A stretch of 64,000 bases of DNA from assembly GCF_900105055.1 (NCBI RefSeq), contig NZ_FNTA01000004.1, positions 7,595,501-7,659,500 on the forward strand. Direction: 5' to 3'. This document shows positions 36,372 through 45,239 of the stretch, piece by piece; the stretch's first letter is position 1, and each line of letters begins with the position of its first letter. This DNA comes from Amycolatopsis lurida (lineage in GTDB: Bacteria; Actinomycetota; Actinomycetes; Mycobacteriales; Pseudonocardiaceae). The notes under the pieces are model-generated. The model did no database searches. It was not told the DNA's origin and was given only the letters and a program-made list of their open reading frames with translations. The position numbers and the translations under genes are program-made.

Positions 36372-37247
36372 TCAGCCCTTCACCGCGCCGCCCATGACGG
36401 ACACGAGTCGTCGTTGCACGAGAATGAAGAACACCAGCACCGGGATGGTCATCAACGTCGAACCCGCCATCACCGCGCCCCAGTCGGTGTCCTCCGGTTT
36501 GAAGAACACCAGGATCGCCAGCGGGAGCGTCTGGTTCTCGGTGTTGGAGATGATGAACGTCTTCGCGAACAGGAAGTCGTTCCACGCGTGGATGAACGCC
36601 AGCACGCTGATCGCCACCAGCCCGGGTGCCACCAGCGGGAACAGGATCTGCCAGGTGAACCGCATCCGGCTCGCCCCGTCGATCTTCGACGCCTCTTCCA
36701 GCTCCTGCGGCACCGCGGCGACGAAACCGCGCAGCATCCAGATCGCGAACGGCAGGCTGAACGCCAGGTGCACCAGGATCAGCGAGCCGAGGTGGTTGGT
36801 GCCGAACGCCGGCGCGACGTCGCCGACCGACCGCATCAGGAAGAACAGCGGAATGGTCAGCGCCTCGACCGGCACCATCTGCGCCACCAGCACCATCACC
36901 AGCAGCACGGTCCGGCCCTTGAAGTTGAACCGGGTCAGCGCGACCGCCGAAAGGAACGACAGCAGCAGGGACAACGCCACCACGACGACGGCCACGATCA
37001 CGCTGTTCAGGAAGAACAGCGCGAAGCCTTCGCCGCTCAGCACTCGTTCGAAGTGCTCGAGCGTCGGCGTGAGCGTCCACGGCCGGGGGTTCTCCTCCTG
37101 GATCTGCCCGGTGGGCTTGAACGCCGAGAGCACCATCCAGTACACCGGGAAAGCGACCATCCCCGCGATCACCACGCAGATGATCTCGGCGATCAGCCTG
37201 CCAGGGCGCTTCACCCGGCGGTTCTTCGGCGCCGTCGTCACACCCAT
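36372..37247 (-). CDS. ABC sugar transporter permease, MalG type
   Basis: 291 residues from ATG at 37247. Six membrane segments. The EAA loop that docks the ATPase is visible: EEASKIDGASRMRFTWQILF followed by PLVAPGLVA. It overlaps the partner permease by ten bases. No ATPase gene is present in the cluster; in actinomycetes such chito-oligosaccharide and maltose importers share one ATPase (MsiK) encoded elsewhere. Acts with the next two upstream genes as a high-affinity sugar importer. Confidence 0.92.
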   Translation of the reverse strand: MGVTTAPKNRRVKRPGRLIAEIICVVIAGMVAFPVYWMVLSAFKPTGQIQEENPRPWTLTPTLEHFERVLSGEGFALFFLNSVIVAVVVVALSLLLSFLSAVALTRFNFKGRTVLLVMVLVAQMVPVEALTIPLFFLMRSVGDVAPAFGTNHLGSLILVHLAFSLPFAIWMLRGFVAAVPQELEEASKIDGASRMRFTWQILFPLVAPGLVAISVLAFIHAWNDFLFAKTFIISNTENQTLPLAILVFFKPEDTDWGAVMAGSTLMTIPVLVFFILVQRRLVSVMGGAVKG

Positions 37248-38197
37248 CCCGCGCTCCGGCGTTGCGACCGGACGTACAGCCCGGTGATGGACAGCAGCAG
37301 CAAGGTCATCACGACTCCGAGCGCCGCGCCGAGACCGTATTCCTGTCCGGCGAAGGCCTGTTGGTAGGCGAAGACGTTGAGCACGAGGTTGCGCCCGGCC
37401 ACGCCGCCGCCGTTGGTCATCACGTAGATCTGCGTGAAGATCTTGAAGTCCCAGATGATCGACTGGATCGTGGCGATGGTCAGCAGCGGCCGCACCATCG
37501 GCAGCGTGATCGACCACGTGGTGCGCCAGGTCGACGCGCCGTCGAGGTACGCGGCCTCGACGACCTCTTCCGGTACCCCTTTGAGCCCCGCGTACATCGT
37601 CACCATGACGAACGGGAACGAGCACCAGATGACCTCGGCCGCCACCAGCCCGAACGTGCTGTAGGTGTCGAACGTCCAGGAGTGGTTCGCCATCCCGGTG
37701 AACCCGATGCCCGAGAGCACCTCGTTCACCAGGCCGAAGTCCGCGTCGAACAGGAACAGCCACACGTACGAGCCCGCCATCGCCGGCGTCGCCCATGCGG
37801 CGAGCGCCGCCAGGAACAGCGGGACGCGCGCCCACGCGCGGACCCGGGTCGCCAGTACGGCGAGCCCCGTCCCGAGCGCCAGGCTGCCGACGACACAGAC
37901 CGCGGTGAAGCCGAGGGTCTTGGCCAGCACCTCCCAGAACTGGAGGTTCTCCAGCAGTTCGACGTAATTGCCGAAGCCGAGGAACACCAGCGGGGCGTTG
38001 CCGACCGCTTGCGGCTGGCCGTAGTCGTAGAACGAGATCAGGACGAGCTGGTAGATCGGGTACACCAGCATCGCCAGCAGCAGGATGCCGCCGGGCGCCA
38101 GGTAGAGCAGGGCCGCCCGCCCGTCCCGGCGACGGCGGGGTGACCGCCGTGCCGGGACGGCCGGAGCCGTGGTGCGGGGGATTTCCTTGGTGACCAC
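37238..38197 (-). CDS. ABC sugar transporter permease, MalF/UgpA type
   Basis: 319 residues, GTG start placed directly after the stop of the binding-protein gene (TAAGTG). A basic, Arg-rich cytosolic N-terminus precedes six membrane segments. EAA loop: EVVEAAYLDGASTWRTTWSI followed by TLPMVRP. Pairs with the overlapping MalG-type permease. The arrangement binding protein, permease, permease without ATPase is the one seen for the NgcEFG and DasABC chito-oligosaccharide importers of Streptomyces. Confidence 0.92.
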   Translation of the reverse strand: MVTKEIPRTTAPAVPARRSPRRRRDGRAALLYLAPGGILLLAMLVYPIYQLVLISFYDYGQPQAVGNAPLVFLGFGNYVELLENLQFWEVLAKTLGFTAVCVVGSLALGTGLAVLATRVRAWARVPLFLAALAAWATPAMAGSYVWLFLFDADFGLVNEVLSGIGFTGMANHSWTFDTYSTFGLVAAEVIWCSFPFVMVTMYAGLKGVPEEVVEAAYLDGASTWRTTWSITLPMVRPLLTIATIQSIIWDFKIFTQIYVMTNGGGVAGRNLVLNVFAYQQAFAGQEYGLGAALGVVMTLLLLSITGLYVRSQRRSAGWV

Positions 38198-39481
38198 TTA
38201 GCCGAACGCCTTGTTCATCTCGGCGGCCGCGGCGGTCAGCGCCGTCGCGGGGTCCTTGCCGCCGGTCGCGATCTGCTGGATCGCGGTGGGCAGGACGTTC
38301 TGCGCGTCGATCTTCGACCACGCCGCGGTGGCGGGGACGAACTTCGTGCCCGCCGTGAGCGTGTCGACGAACGGCTTGACCGACGGGTCGCTCGCGGCGA
38401 GCTTCTGCTGGACGCTGCCGAGGGTGGGCAGGTTGCCCATGGCGACGTACATCTTCTCCTGGTACTTCGCGCCACCGAGGAGCTGGGTGAACTCGACCGC
38501 GAGGCTCTTGCGCTTGGTCGCGTTGAACACGCCGAGCAGGTTTCCGCCCGCGAACGCCGGGGCGATCTTGCCCGCCTCGGTGCCCGGGATCGGGATGATC
38601 GCATACTTGCCCTTCACCTGGCCCGCTTCGACGGCCTTGCGGTTGAAGTCACCGCCGATGGACATCCCGGCCTTGCCGCCGGCGAACGCCGTGATGCTCT
38701 GCGTGCCGGTGAGGTTGGCGCACTGCTCGGGCGGGCAGATGTCCGCCTTCAGCAGGTTCGCGTACGCCGTGACGCCCGCCTTGGCCTGCTCTGAGTCCAC
38801 AGTGGACTTCCACTTGCCGCCGTCCTGCTTGGCGATCTCGCCACCGTGCGCCCACAGGAACGGCAGCATCGCGTAGGTGTACTTGCCGCCGACGGAGATG
38901 CCGTACAGCTCCGGCTTCCTGGCGCGGATCGTCTTCGCGGTCTCGGTCAGTTCCGCCAGCGTCGTCGGCGGCTTGAGGCCGAGTTCGGCGAAGAGGTCCG
39001 TGCGGTAGTACAACGCGCGGATACCGGTGAACCACGGAAGCCCGTAGGTCTTGCCGCCGGATTTCGCGGTCTCCAGCACCGCGGGCAGGATGTCGGCGCC
39101 TTCCTTCCACGACGACAGGTCGCCGGTCAGGTCGGCCAGCGCGCCGGTGGCGGCGTAGCTGGACACGTCGGTGTTGCCGAACTCGGCGACGTCCGGCGCG
39201 CTCGCCGGATCGTTGAAGGCGCCGGAGAACTTGTCCGCACGGCCCTCCACCGGAACCCACTGGACGTCGACCTCGACGCCCGAATGCGCCGCCTTGAACT
39301 CGGTGATCGCCTCCTTGACCGCCGCCTCCTTGGGCGCGCGGTTGGCCTCGTCGAACAGCCAGACCCGGATCGTGCCGGTCTTCTCGTCACCGCCGCTCGC
39401 GGCTGGGGTGTTCTGGGCCGGCGCGCAGCCGGCCACGAGGCCGACGGCCGCTAGGCCCGCGATGAGGACGCGAGTTCTCAT
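38198..39481 (-). CDS. ABC sugar-binding lipoprotein
   Basis: 427 residues. Lipoprotein signal with a VAGC lipobox (MRTRVLIAGLAAVGLVAGCA). Family 1 solute-binding protein: TIRVWLFDEANRAPKE, then the FKAAHSGVEVDVQWVPVEGR strand and the FNDPASAPDVAEFGNTDVSS block, PWFTGIRALYYRTDLFAELG, and the late NLPTLGSV. Captures oligosaccharides outside the membrane for the two permeases encoded next. Twelve bases after the lactonase stop. Its gene contains one of the TCCACWGTGGA palindromes at 38796. Confidence 0.92.
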   Translation of the reverse strand: MRTRVLIAGLAAVGLVAGCAPAQNTPAASGGDEKTGTIRVWLFDEANRAPKEAAVKEAITEFKAAHSGVEVDVQWVPVEGRADKFSGAFNDPASAPDVAEFGNTDVSSYAATGALADLTGDLSSWKEGADILPAVLETAKSGGKTYGLPWFTGIRALYYRTDLFAELGLKPPTTLAELTETAKTIRARKPELYGISVGGKYTYAMLPFLWAHGGEIAKQDGGKWKSTVDSEQAKAGVTAYANLLKADICPPEQCANLTGTQSITAFAGGKAGMSIGGDFNRKAVEAGQVKGKYAIIPIPGTEAGKIAPAFAGGNLLGVFNATKRKSLAVEFTQLLGGAKYQEKMYVAMGNLPTLGSVQQKLAASDPSVKPFVDTLTAGTKFVPATAAWSKIDAQNVLPTAIQQIATGGKDPATALTAAAAEMNKAFG

Positions 39482-39493
39482 GGGATTTTCTCC

Positions 39494-40624
39494 TTAAGCG
39501 AAAAAGACGGAATTGACCTGGGGGAGCGCCAGTTTCCCGGCGACGGCCCCCGGAAGACCGGTACCGGGATCGCGCGGCAGCCAGCTGAGCGTGCCGGACT
39601 TGTCGCTCGAGACGTAGAACCAGCGCTCGGTCGGGTCGAGCGTGAAGTGACGCGGGTACACGCCGCCGACGGGCGCGTTGTTCAGCAGTGTCAAGGACTT
39701 CCCGTCCTCGCTGACGCCGAACGACGCGATCGTGTCGGAGCCGCGGACGGAGGCGTAGACGAACTTCCCGTCCTTGGCCGTGGTGATCTCACCCGGGTAC
39801 TGCGCGCCGGGTGTGCCCGCGGGAACGGCCGGGACGACCTGTCCGGCGGTGAGTTTCCCGGTCGCCGGGTTCCACGCCGCGACGGTCACCTCGGCGCGCA
39901 GCTCGCCGAGGATGTACGCGTACTTGCCGTTCGGGTGGAACGCCAGGTGCCGCGGCCCGGCACCCGACGGGAGCTTCAGCTGCTGGTTCAGCTTGAGCTT
40001 CCCGGTGGCGACGTCGAGTTTGTAGACATAGACCGAATCCGCGCCGAGGTCGACGGCGAGTACCCACTTGCCGGTCGGATCGTTGACGACCTGGTGCGCG
40101 TGCGCCTGACGCTCGGCGCCCTTGTGCTGGGCCAGATCGACGACGTCGCCGAGTTTCCCGCCCGCGAGGATCGGGAGGACGACGACGCTGCCGCTGCTGT
40201 AGTTCGCGGCCAGCACGTACTTCTGGCTCGAGTGGACGCTCAGATGGGTCGGGTGCTGGCCCTTGGCCGACTTCTTGTTGAGCAGCTTGGGTTTCGCCGG
40301 ATCGGCCAGGCTGAACGAGGAGATCTGGCCGTTCTCGTCCTCGTTCGTCACGTAGAGCGTTTTGCGGTCGGCGCTGATGTCGAACCAGGAAGCGTTGCTG
40401 ACTCCCGGGATCGTGCGGTCGACGACGAGCGCGTTGGTCGCCGCGTCCCGGTGAGCGACATCGAGTCCGTGCCCGGAACTGGTGTAGCTGCTGACGTAAA
40501 TGGCTCCGGTTCCCTTCGGTCCGCAGGTCTGTTCGGAGGCGTTCGCGAGGTGGGAACCGAGAACGGTGGTGAGTCCAGCCGCTCCGACGGCGCCGAGGAA
40601 GGTGCGTCGATCCAGTCCGGTCAT
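39494..40624 (-). CDS. Tat-exported lactonase (7-bladed propeller, YbhE/Pgl type)
   Basis: 376 residues. Twin-arginine signal: DRRTFLGAVGAAGLTTVLGS with the RR pair at positions 6-7, so it is folded before export. The mature part is a lactonase-type propeller: GTGAIYVSSYTSSGHGLDVA, KGQHPTHLSVHSSQKYVLAA, AHAHQVVNDPTGKWVLAVDL, GPRHLAFHPNGKYAYILGEL and VYPRHFTLDPTERWFYVSSD. The regularly spaced His-containing blade turns are those of 6-phosphogluconolactonase-like and carboxymuconate-cyclising enzymes. Being exported, it would act on an external sugar lactone, e.g. one formed by C1 oxidation of chitin or GlcNAc. 27 bases after gntP. Confidence 0.85.
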   Translation of the reverse strand: MTGLDRRTFLGAVGAAGLTTVLGSHLANASEQTCGPKGTGAIYVSSYTSSGHGLDVAHRDAATNALVVDRTIPGVSNASWFDISADRKTLYVTNEDENGQISSFSLADPAKPKLLNKKSAKGQHPTHLSVHSSQKYVLAANYSSGSVVVLPILAGGKLGDVVDLAQHKGAERQAHAHQVVNDPTGKWVLAVDLGADSVYVYKLDVATGKLKLNQQLKLPSGAGPRHLAFHPNGKYAYILGELRAEVTVAAWNPATGKLTAGQVVPAVPAGTPGAQYPGEITTAKDGKFVYASVRGSDTIASFGVSEDGKSLTLLNNAPVGGVYPRHFTLDPTERWFYVSSDKSGTLSWLPRDPGTGLPGAVAGKLALPQVNSVFFA

Positions 40625-40651
40625 CGTGATCTCTCCCAGTCGTCAGGTGGT

Positions 40652-42040
40652 TTAAACCACTGCCATGAGCAATGCTGCCACGCCGAAACCGGAAACGGAA
40701 AGGACGGTTTCCAAGACGGTCCAGGTTTTCAGGGTCTGCGGCACGGTCATGTTGAAGTACCGCGAGATGATCCAGAAACCGCCGTCGTTCACGTGCGAGG
40801 CGATGATCGAACCCGCCGAAATCGCGACGACCAGCAGCGCGAGCTGCATCTGCGAATAGCCCAGCGTCGCGACCGTCGGTGCGACGATGCCGCTCGTGGT
40901 CACGATCGCGACGGTCGCCGAACCCTGCGCGATCCGCATTCCGCAACTGATCACGTATGCGGCCAGGATGACCGGGAGACCGGCGTTGTCGAGCGAACCC
41001 GCGACGGCCTTGCCGATCCCCGTGGCGGACAGCACGGCGCCGAAGAACGCACCCGCGCCGACCACCAGCAGGATCATCGCGACCGGGCGGAGCGATTTCG
41101 CTGAAAGCTCGCTCAGATCCTTGCCGGTCAGGCCGCGGCGCAGGCCGAGCAGCCAGGACGCGAGCAGGACCGAGATCGTCAGTGCGACCGCCGGGGTCCC
41201 GATGAACGCGGCGACACCGGCGGACGCCGAGTTCTTGGGAAGCCAGATGCTGCCGAAGGTTCCGGCGAGGATCAGCACCAGCGGGACGGCGATGATCCCC
41301 AGCACCAGGCCGAGCGACGGCGGGTTCTCCTCTTTCTCGCCTTCTTCCTCGGCGACCAGGAATTCCGCGGGAACCTGCACGTCGACGCGCTTGCCGATCC
41401 AGGTCGAGTACGCGACGCCGCCGACGAGGAACGCCGGGATACCGCAGACCAGGCCCATCAGGATGATCCAGCCGAGTTCCACGTGCAGCAGGCCTGCCGC
41501 GGCGACCGGGCCGGGGTGCGGCGGGAGGAACGCGTGCGTGATCGAAAGCCCGGCGAGCAACGGCAGCGCGTACAGCACGAGCGAACGGCCGCCCTGTTTG
41601 GCGGCCACGTAGACCAGTGGCGCCAGCACGAAGATGCCGATGTCGAAAAAGACCGGGATACCGAAGACGAAACCCGCCAGCCCCATCGCCAAAGGGGCCC
41701 GCTTCTCACCGATGGCCCGCAGCAACGCGCCGGTGAGCACCCTCGCTCCGCCGGAACGCTCCAAAATGGACCCGAGGATGGTGCCGAGTCCGATGATCGC
41801 GGCGATATGGCCGAGAATCCCGCCGAAACCCTTTTCCAGCAGGGAATCCGACGCCTTCTGTGCCGATCCGACGATCTGGCCGACCGGCAGGCCCGCGGCC
41901 AGTGCGGTCAGCAGGCCGACCACGATCAGCGCGATGAAGGGCTCGAGTTTGACTTTGATGATGAGGAACAACAACACCGCGATCGAGACGGCGGCGAGGG
42001 TCAGGAGCCCTCCCGTCGTGTGTTGGAGCCAGTCGATCAT
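40652..42040 (-). CDS. gntP: GntP family gluconate-type permease
   Basis: 462 residues with about 12-14 membrane segments. The GntP signature area reads AGFVFGIPVFFDIGIFVLAP, with LSITHAFLPPHPGPVAAAGL and SCGMRIAQGSATVAIVTTSG. Imports gluconate or related sugar acids with protons. Its ATG overlaps the stop of the deacylase gene by four bases, tying the transporter to that enzyme: a likely cargo is an N-acylated aldonic acid such as N-acetyl-D-glucosaminate. Gene name used for the family, not for a proven substrate. Confidence 0.9.
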   Translation of the reverse strand: MIDWLQHTTGGLLTLAAVSIAVLLFLIIKVKLEPFIALIVVGLLTALAAGLPVGQIVGSAQKASDSLLEKGFGGILGHIAAIIGLGTILGSILERSGGARVLTGALLRAIGEKRAPLAMGLAGFVFGIPVFFDIGIFVLAPLVYVAAKQGGRSLVLYALPLLAGLSITHAFLPPHPGPVAAAGLLHVELGWIILMGLVCGIPAFLVGGVAYSTWIGKRVDVQVPAEFLVAEEEGEKEENPPSLGLVLGIIAVPLVLILAGTFGSIWLPKNSASAGVAAFIGTPAVALTISVLLASWLLGLRRGLTGKDLSELSAKSLRPVAMILLVVGAGAFFGAVLSATGIGKAVAGSLDNAGLPVILAAYVISCGMRIAQGSATVAIVTTSGIVAPTVATLGYSQMQLALLVVAISAGSIIASHVNDGGFWIISRYFNMTVPQTLKTWTVLETVLSVSGFGVAALLMAVV

Positions 42041-43632
42041 CGGGCACTCCCGGGGTTCCGCAGTGAATGGCCGGCGAGGGCGCCGGTCGGTTGACCATCG
42101 TCGATGGCGGCGACACCGTTGACGAAGACATAGGGGATACCGGCGGCCTGCTGCCGCGGCTCGTCGAACGTGGCGGTGTCGGCGACGGTTTCCGGGTCGA
42201 ACAGCACGAGGTCCGCCGCGTACCCGGCGCGGACGAGACCCCGGTCGGTCAGCCGCAGGCGCTGTGCCGCGCGGCCGGTGAGATGGGCGACGCATTCGGC
42301 GAGGCCGAGGACGCCGAGTTCGCGGACGTAGCGCGCGAGGTAACGCGGGAACGTGCCCCAGGCGCGGGGATGCGGCCGCGCGCCGACGAGCAGGCCGTCG
42401 CTGCCGCCGGTGTGCGTGCGGTGCCGCATGATCGCCTGGACGTTCTCCTCGTGCCCGACGTGCATCAGGCACGACGTGCCGAGCTTCTCCGAGAGCAGGA
42501 CGTCGAAGTACAGCTCCGCGGCCGGTTTCCCGGCACGCTCCGCCGACGCGGCGACGGAATGCCCGACGAGATGGGCGTTCTCGTCCCGGCGGACACCGTT
42601 GATCTCGATCGCTTCCCAGTCGATCGGCACCCCGTGGGCGCCGTCGGAGCCGGTCTCCTCGATCTCGGCGCGGATCCGCTCGCGGGTGTCCACATCGGAC
42701 AACCGGGCCAGTGTGGCGTCGAGCCCGCCTTCGGTGGCCCAGCTCGGCAACAGCGCGGAAAGATACGTGGCGCCCGGAAGGTAGGGGTAGGTGTCCAGCG
42801 TGATGTCGCAGCCGTCGTCGAGCGCCCGGTCGAGCAGCTCCAGCAGATCCGGCGCCTTGCCCTTGTTCACCGAGAAGTTCATCGTGGCGTGCGCGAGGTG
42901 CAGCGGGCACCCCGAACGGCGGGAGACGTCGACCATCTCGCCGAACGCTTCGAGCGCGCCCTTGCCGTAGCTGCGGTGGTGCGGGCTGTAGAAGCCGCCG
43001 TTCTCCCCGACGACCCGGCACAGCTCGACGAGTTCTTCGGTGGTCGCGTACATGCCCGGCGTGTAGGTGAGCCCGGACGACATGCCCATCGCGCCCTCGG
43101 CCAGCCCGGTCGCGATGAGTTCCTTCATCGCGTTCATCTCGGCTTCGGTCGCGGGCCGGTCCTCCCAGCCGACGGTGAGCATGCGGACGGTGCCCTGCGG
43201 CACAAGGTAGGCCGCGTTGACCGCGACCCCCGCGTCGAGCCGGTCGAGGTACTCGCCGACGGAACGCCAGTTCCAGTCGAAGCCGGCCGGATCGTCGTTC
43301 CAGCCGGCGAGCTGCTGGCGCAGCGCGGCGAGGACCTCGTCGTTGACCGGCGCGTAGGAGAGCCCGTCCTGCCCGAGCACCTCGGTCGTGACGCCCTGGG
43401 AGAGCTTCGCGAGGTGATCCGGATTGGCGAGCAGCTGAAGGTCGGAATGCGAATGCATGTCGATGAACCCGGGCGCGAGCACGAGTCCTTCGGCGTCGAT
43501 GGTGCGGCGGCCCGCGAGCGAGCCGGGTTCGGCGACACTGGCGATCCGGCCGTCGGTGATGCCCACGTCGTGCCTGGTGAGCGGATCCCCGGTGCCGTCG
43601 GCGACCAGTGCGGAACGGACAACGATGTCCAT
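42037..43632 (-). CDS. N-acyl-D-amino-acid deacylase (amidohydrolase)
   Basis: 531 residues, usual length. Amidohydrolase features in order: N-terminal beta domain (MDIVVRSALVADGTGDPLTR), metal-binding GFIDMHSHSDLQLL (HxH), the PQGTVRMLTVGWEDRPAT region, SSGLTYTPGMYATTEELVEL, PLHLAHATMNFSVNKG, MHVGHEENVQAIMRH and the catalytic Asp in HTGGSDGLLVG. Hydrolyses the amide of N-acyl-D-amino acids. N-acetyl-D-glucosaminate is formally such a compound, which would explain the neighbouring GntP, dehydratase and KDG-type kinase. Cytoplasmic. Gap of 33 bases after the dehydratase. Confidence 0.9.
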   Translation of the reverse strand: MDIVVRSALVADGTGDPLTRHDVGITDGRIASVAEPGSLAGRRTIDAEGLVLAPGFIDMHSHSDLQLLANPDHLAKLSQGVTTEVLGQDGLSYAPVNDEVLAALRQQLAGWNDDPAGFDWNWRSVGEYLDRLDAGVAVNAAYLVPQGTVRMLTVGWEDRPATEAEMNAMKELIATGLAEGAMGMSSGLTYTPGMYATTEELVELCRVVGENGGFYSPHHRSYGKGALEAFGEMVDVSRRSGCPLHLAHATMNFSVNKGKAPDLLELLDRALDDGCDITLDTYPYLPGATYLSALLPSWATEGGLDATLARLSDVDTRERIRAEIEETGSDGAHGVPIDWEAIEINGVRRDENAHLVGHSVAASAERAGKPAAELYFDVLLSEKLGTSCLMHVGHEENVQAIMRHRTHTGGSDGLLVGARPHPRAWGTFPRYLARYVRELGVLGLAECVAHLTGRAAQRLRLTDRGLVRAGYAADLVLFDPETVADTATFDEPRQQAAGIPYVFVNGVAAIDDGQPTGALAGHSLRNPGSAR

Positions 43633-43665
43633 GGTGATTCTTCCTCTGCGGCGGTGGAGGACGGA

Positions 43666-44970
43666 TCAGAAGTGGGTGCGGACGAAATCGAGCACGGTCT
43701 CGCCGTCGGGGCCGACGACCGGGATCAGGGGCCATTTGTCGAAAACGGTGCACGGATGCGACAGGCCGAGGGCGACCCAGTCGCCGACCTCGACCGGCGA
43801 CGACGCGGGCAGAGTGAGAAAGGCGTGCTGGTCGTTCATCTTCTGGATGGAATGACCTTCGAGCGCGGATGGCGGTCCGTCGCCCTTGCGGATCAGCCGC
43901 GGCTCAGGCATGCCTTCGTCGAAGGAGGCGTCCCGTTTGCCGATGGTGAGCAGCGCGAGTTCGTCCGTCGGCTTCGACGTCACCTGGGCCCAGGCGCGCA
44001 GCGCGGGACGGAACGAGGCGACGCCGTCGATACGCGGCTGCTCGCCCAGCGGCGAGATCACCCGGTAGAAGCCGTCGTCGTGGGTCACGTAGGCGCCACT
44101 GCGCAGGATCGGCAGGACGTCCAGGCCGGCCCAGTCCTTGGTGAGCTCGTCCGCGACGCGGTCGAAGTACGCGCTGCCGCCGCCGGTGACGATGATCTGG
44201 CCGGCGTCGTCGAGCAGACCCTTGGCGTGGAAGGCGAAGACGAGTTCGCGTAGGCCGTCCACATAGGAGCTGATCAGCTGGAGCGATTTTTCGTCCGTGT
44301 GGTGGGAAAGCGCGCCTTCGTAACCGCCGGATCCGCGCAACCGCAGGACCGGGCTCGCGTGCGCGGCTTCGGCGACGGCAAGCGCGGTCTCGGTGTCGCG
44401 GACGCCGGTGCGGCCGCCCTCGGCGCCGAGTTCGACCAGGACGTCCACCTTGCGGCGGGCGCCACGCAGGGCTTCGGTCATCAGCTCGACACCGCGGACC
44501 GAGTCGACCCAGCAGACGAACTCGAAGTCGTCATCGGCGTCCAGTTCGGCGGCGAGCCACTTCAGGCCCGACGGGTCGAGCAGCTGATTCGCCAGCAGGA
44601 TCCGGGAAACGCCGAACGCGCGGTAGATCCGCAGGTGGCCGGCGTTCGCGCAGGTGATACCCCACGAGCCGTGCCGCAGCTGCCGCTCGAACAGCTGCGG
44701 CGCCATCGTCGTCTTGCCGTGCGGGGCCAGCGCGACCCCGCGTTCGGCGCACCAGTCCGCCATCGTACGGAGGTTGTGCTCGACGGCTTCCTCGTCGAGA
44801 ACGACGAACGGGCCGAGGAAGCCGTCGTCGAACAGCTTCGCGCCGCGGGCGGCGGCCTCGCCGATCGTGAGACCGGACAGCGAAGGCGCGACCGAGCGGA
44901 AGCGCCAGTCGACGCGCTCCTCCCGGACGGCCGCGACCGCGGCGGAATCGATGGTACCGGCTTCGAACAT
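43666..44970 (-). CDS. Fold-III PLP D-amino acid dehydratase (D-serine dehydratase / D-glucosaminate dehydratase-like)
   Basis: 434 residues from ATG at 44970, with GAGGTGA upstream. Alanine-racemase-type barrel: the PLP lysine lies in LAPHGKTTMAPQLFERQL (PHxKT motif, about residue 88). Residues around VLVELGAEGGRTGVRDTE and VTGGGSAYFDR bind the cofactor phosphate. The C-terminal beta domain carries LGLSHPCTVFDKWPLIPVV; the H-x-C pair matches the zinc site of eukaryotic-type D-serine dehydratases. Predicted chemistry: loss of water and ammonia from a D-2-amino-3-hydroxy acid to give a 2-keto acid. With D-glucosaminate as substrate the product is 2-keto-3-deoxygluconate, matching the divergent kinase. 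First gene of the eight-gene operon. Confidence 0.88.
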   Translation of the reverse strand: MFEAGTIDSAAVAAVREERVDWRFRSVAPSLSGLTIGEAAARGAKLFDDGFLGPFVVLDEEAVEHNLRTMADWCAERGVALAPHGKTTMAPQLFERQLRHGSWGITCANAGHLRIYRAFGVSRILLANQLLDPSGLKWLAAELDADDDFEFVCWVDSVRGVELMTEALRGARRKVDVLVELGAEGGRTGVRDTETALAVAEAAHASPVLRLRGSGGYEGALSHHTDEKSLQLISSYVDGLRELVFAFHAKGLLDDAGQIIVTGGGSAYFDRVADELTKDWAGLDVLPILRSGAYVTHDDGFYRVISPLGEQPRIDGVASFRPALRAWAQVTSKPTDELALLTIGKRDASFDEGMPEPRLIRKGDGPPSALEGHSIQKMNDQHAFLTLPASSPVEVGDWVALGLSHPCTVFDKWPLIPVVGPDGETVLDFVRTHF

Positions 44971-44983
44971 GAGGTTCACCTCG

Positions 44984-45019
44984 GTTGCGTATGTTGCAAC
45001 GGACGTTGCGCATATTGCG
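44984..45019. promoter_or_regulatory. Divergent control region with IclR-type operator candidate
   Basis: GTTGC-N7-GCAAC (44984-45000) is followed after four bases by GTTGCGCATATTGCG (45005-45019), giving two direct copies of TTGCGYATRTTGC. It lies 14 bases upstream of the dehydratase start and on the other side faces the kinase-iclR-ridA operon. It is the best site for the locus's own IclR regulator. Confidence 0.65.
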
Positions 45020-45148
45020 TGGGATAGGTGTAGCATCCGGTCCGCTGGAGGTCAACGGCGTGACGACTAGGAGACGCGAAGGTGACAAGCGAGCCTCGGC
45101 CGCCCGGGAATCTTTTGATCTTTTGGGGTCGCGCCTTCTCGGCCGGAA

Positions 45149-45178
45149 GCCCCGCCATCACGATGGCGGGGCGCTTTT
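45149..45178 (+). terminator. Hairpin with T-run in the leader of the kinase operon
   Basis: GCCCCGCCAT (45149-45158) and ATGGCGGGGC (45163-45172) form a perfect stem with a 4-base loop, followed by GCTTTTCGG. It is located 60 bases upstream of the kinase start and has no gene in front of it, so it would act inside the kinase operon's leader or shield it from read-through. The rest of the 44971-45239 interval holds only the operator and this element. Confidence 0.7.
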
Positions 45179-45239
45179 CGGTCGTGAGGCGGCATGATTC
45201 CGCGAGGTGCGCCCTGGCAACGGGATGGCGGTCGGAGCG

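Noticed and set aside
44985..45197. 70-codon plus-strand frame between the dehydratase and kinase genes
   Set aside because: It would start inside the operator repeats and run through the terminator hairpin; no ribosome site or protein-like composition.
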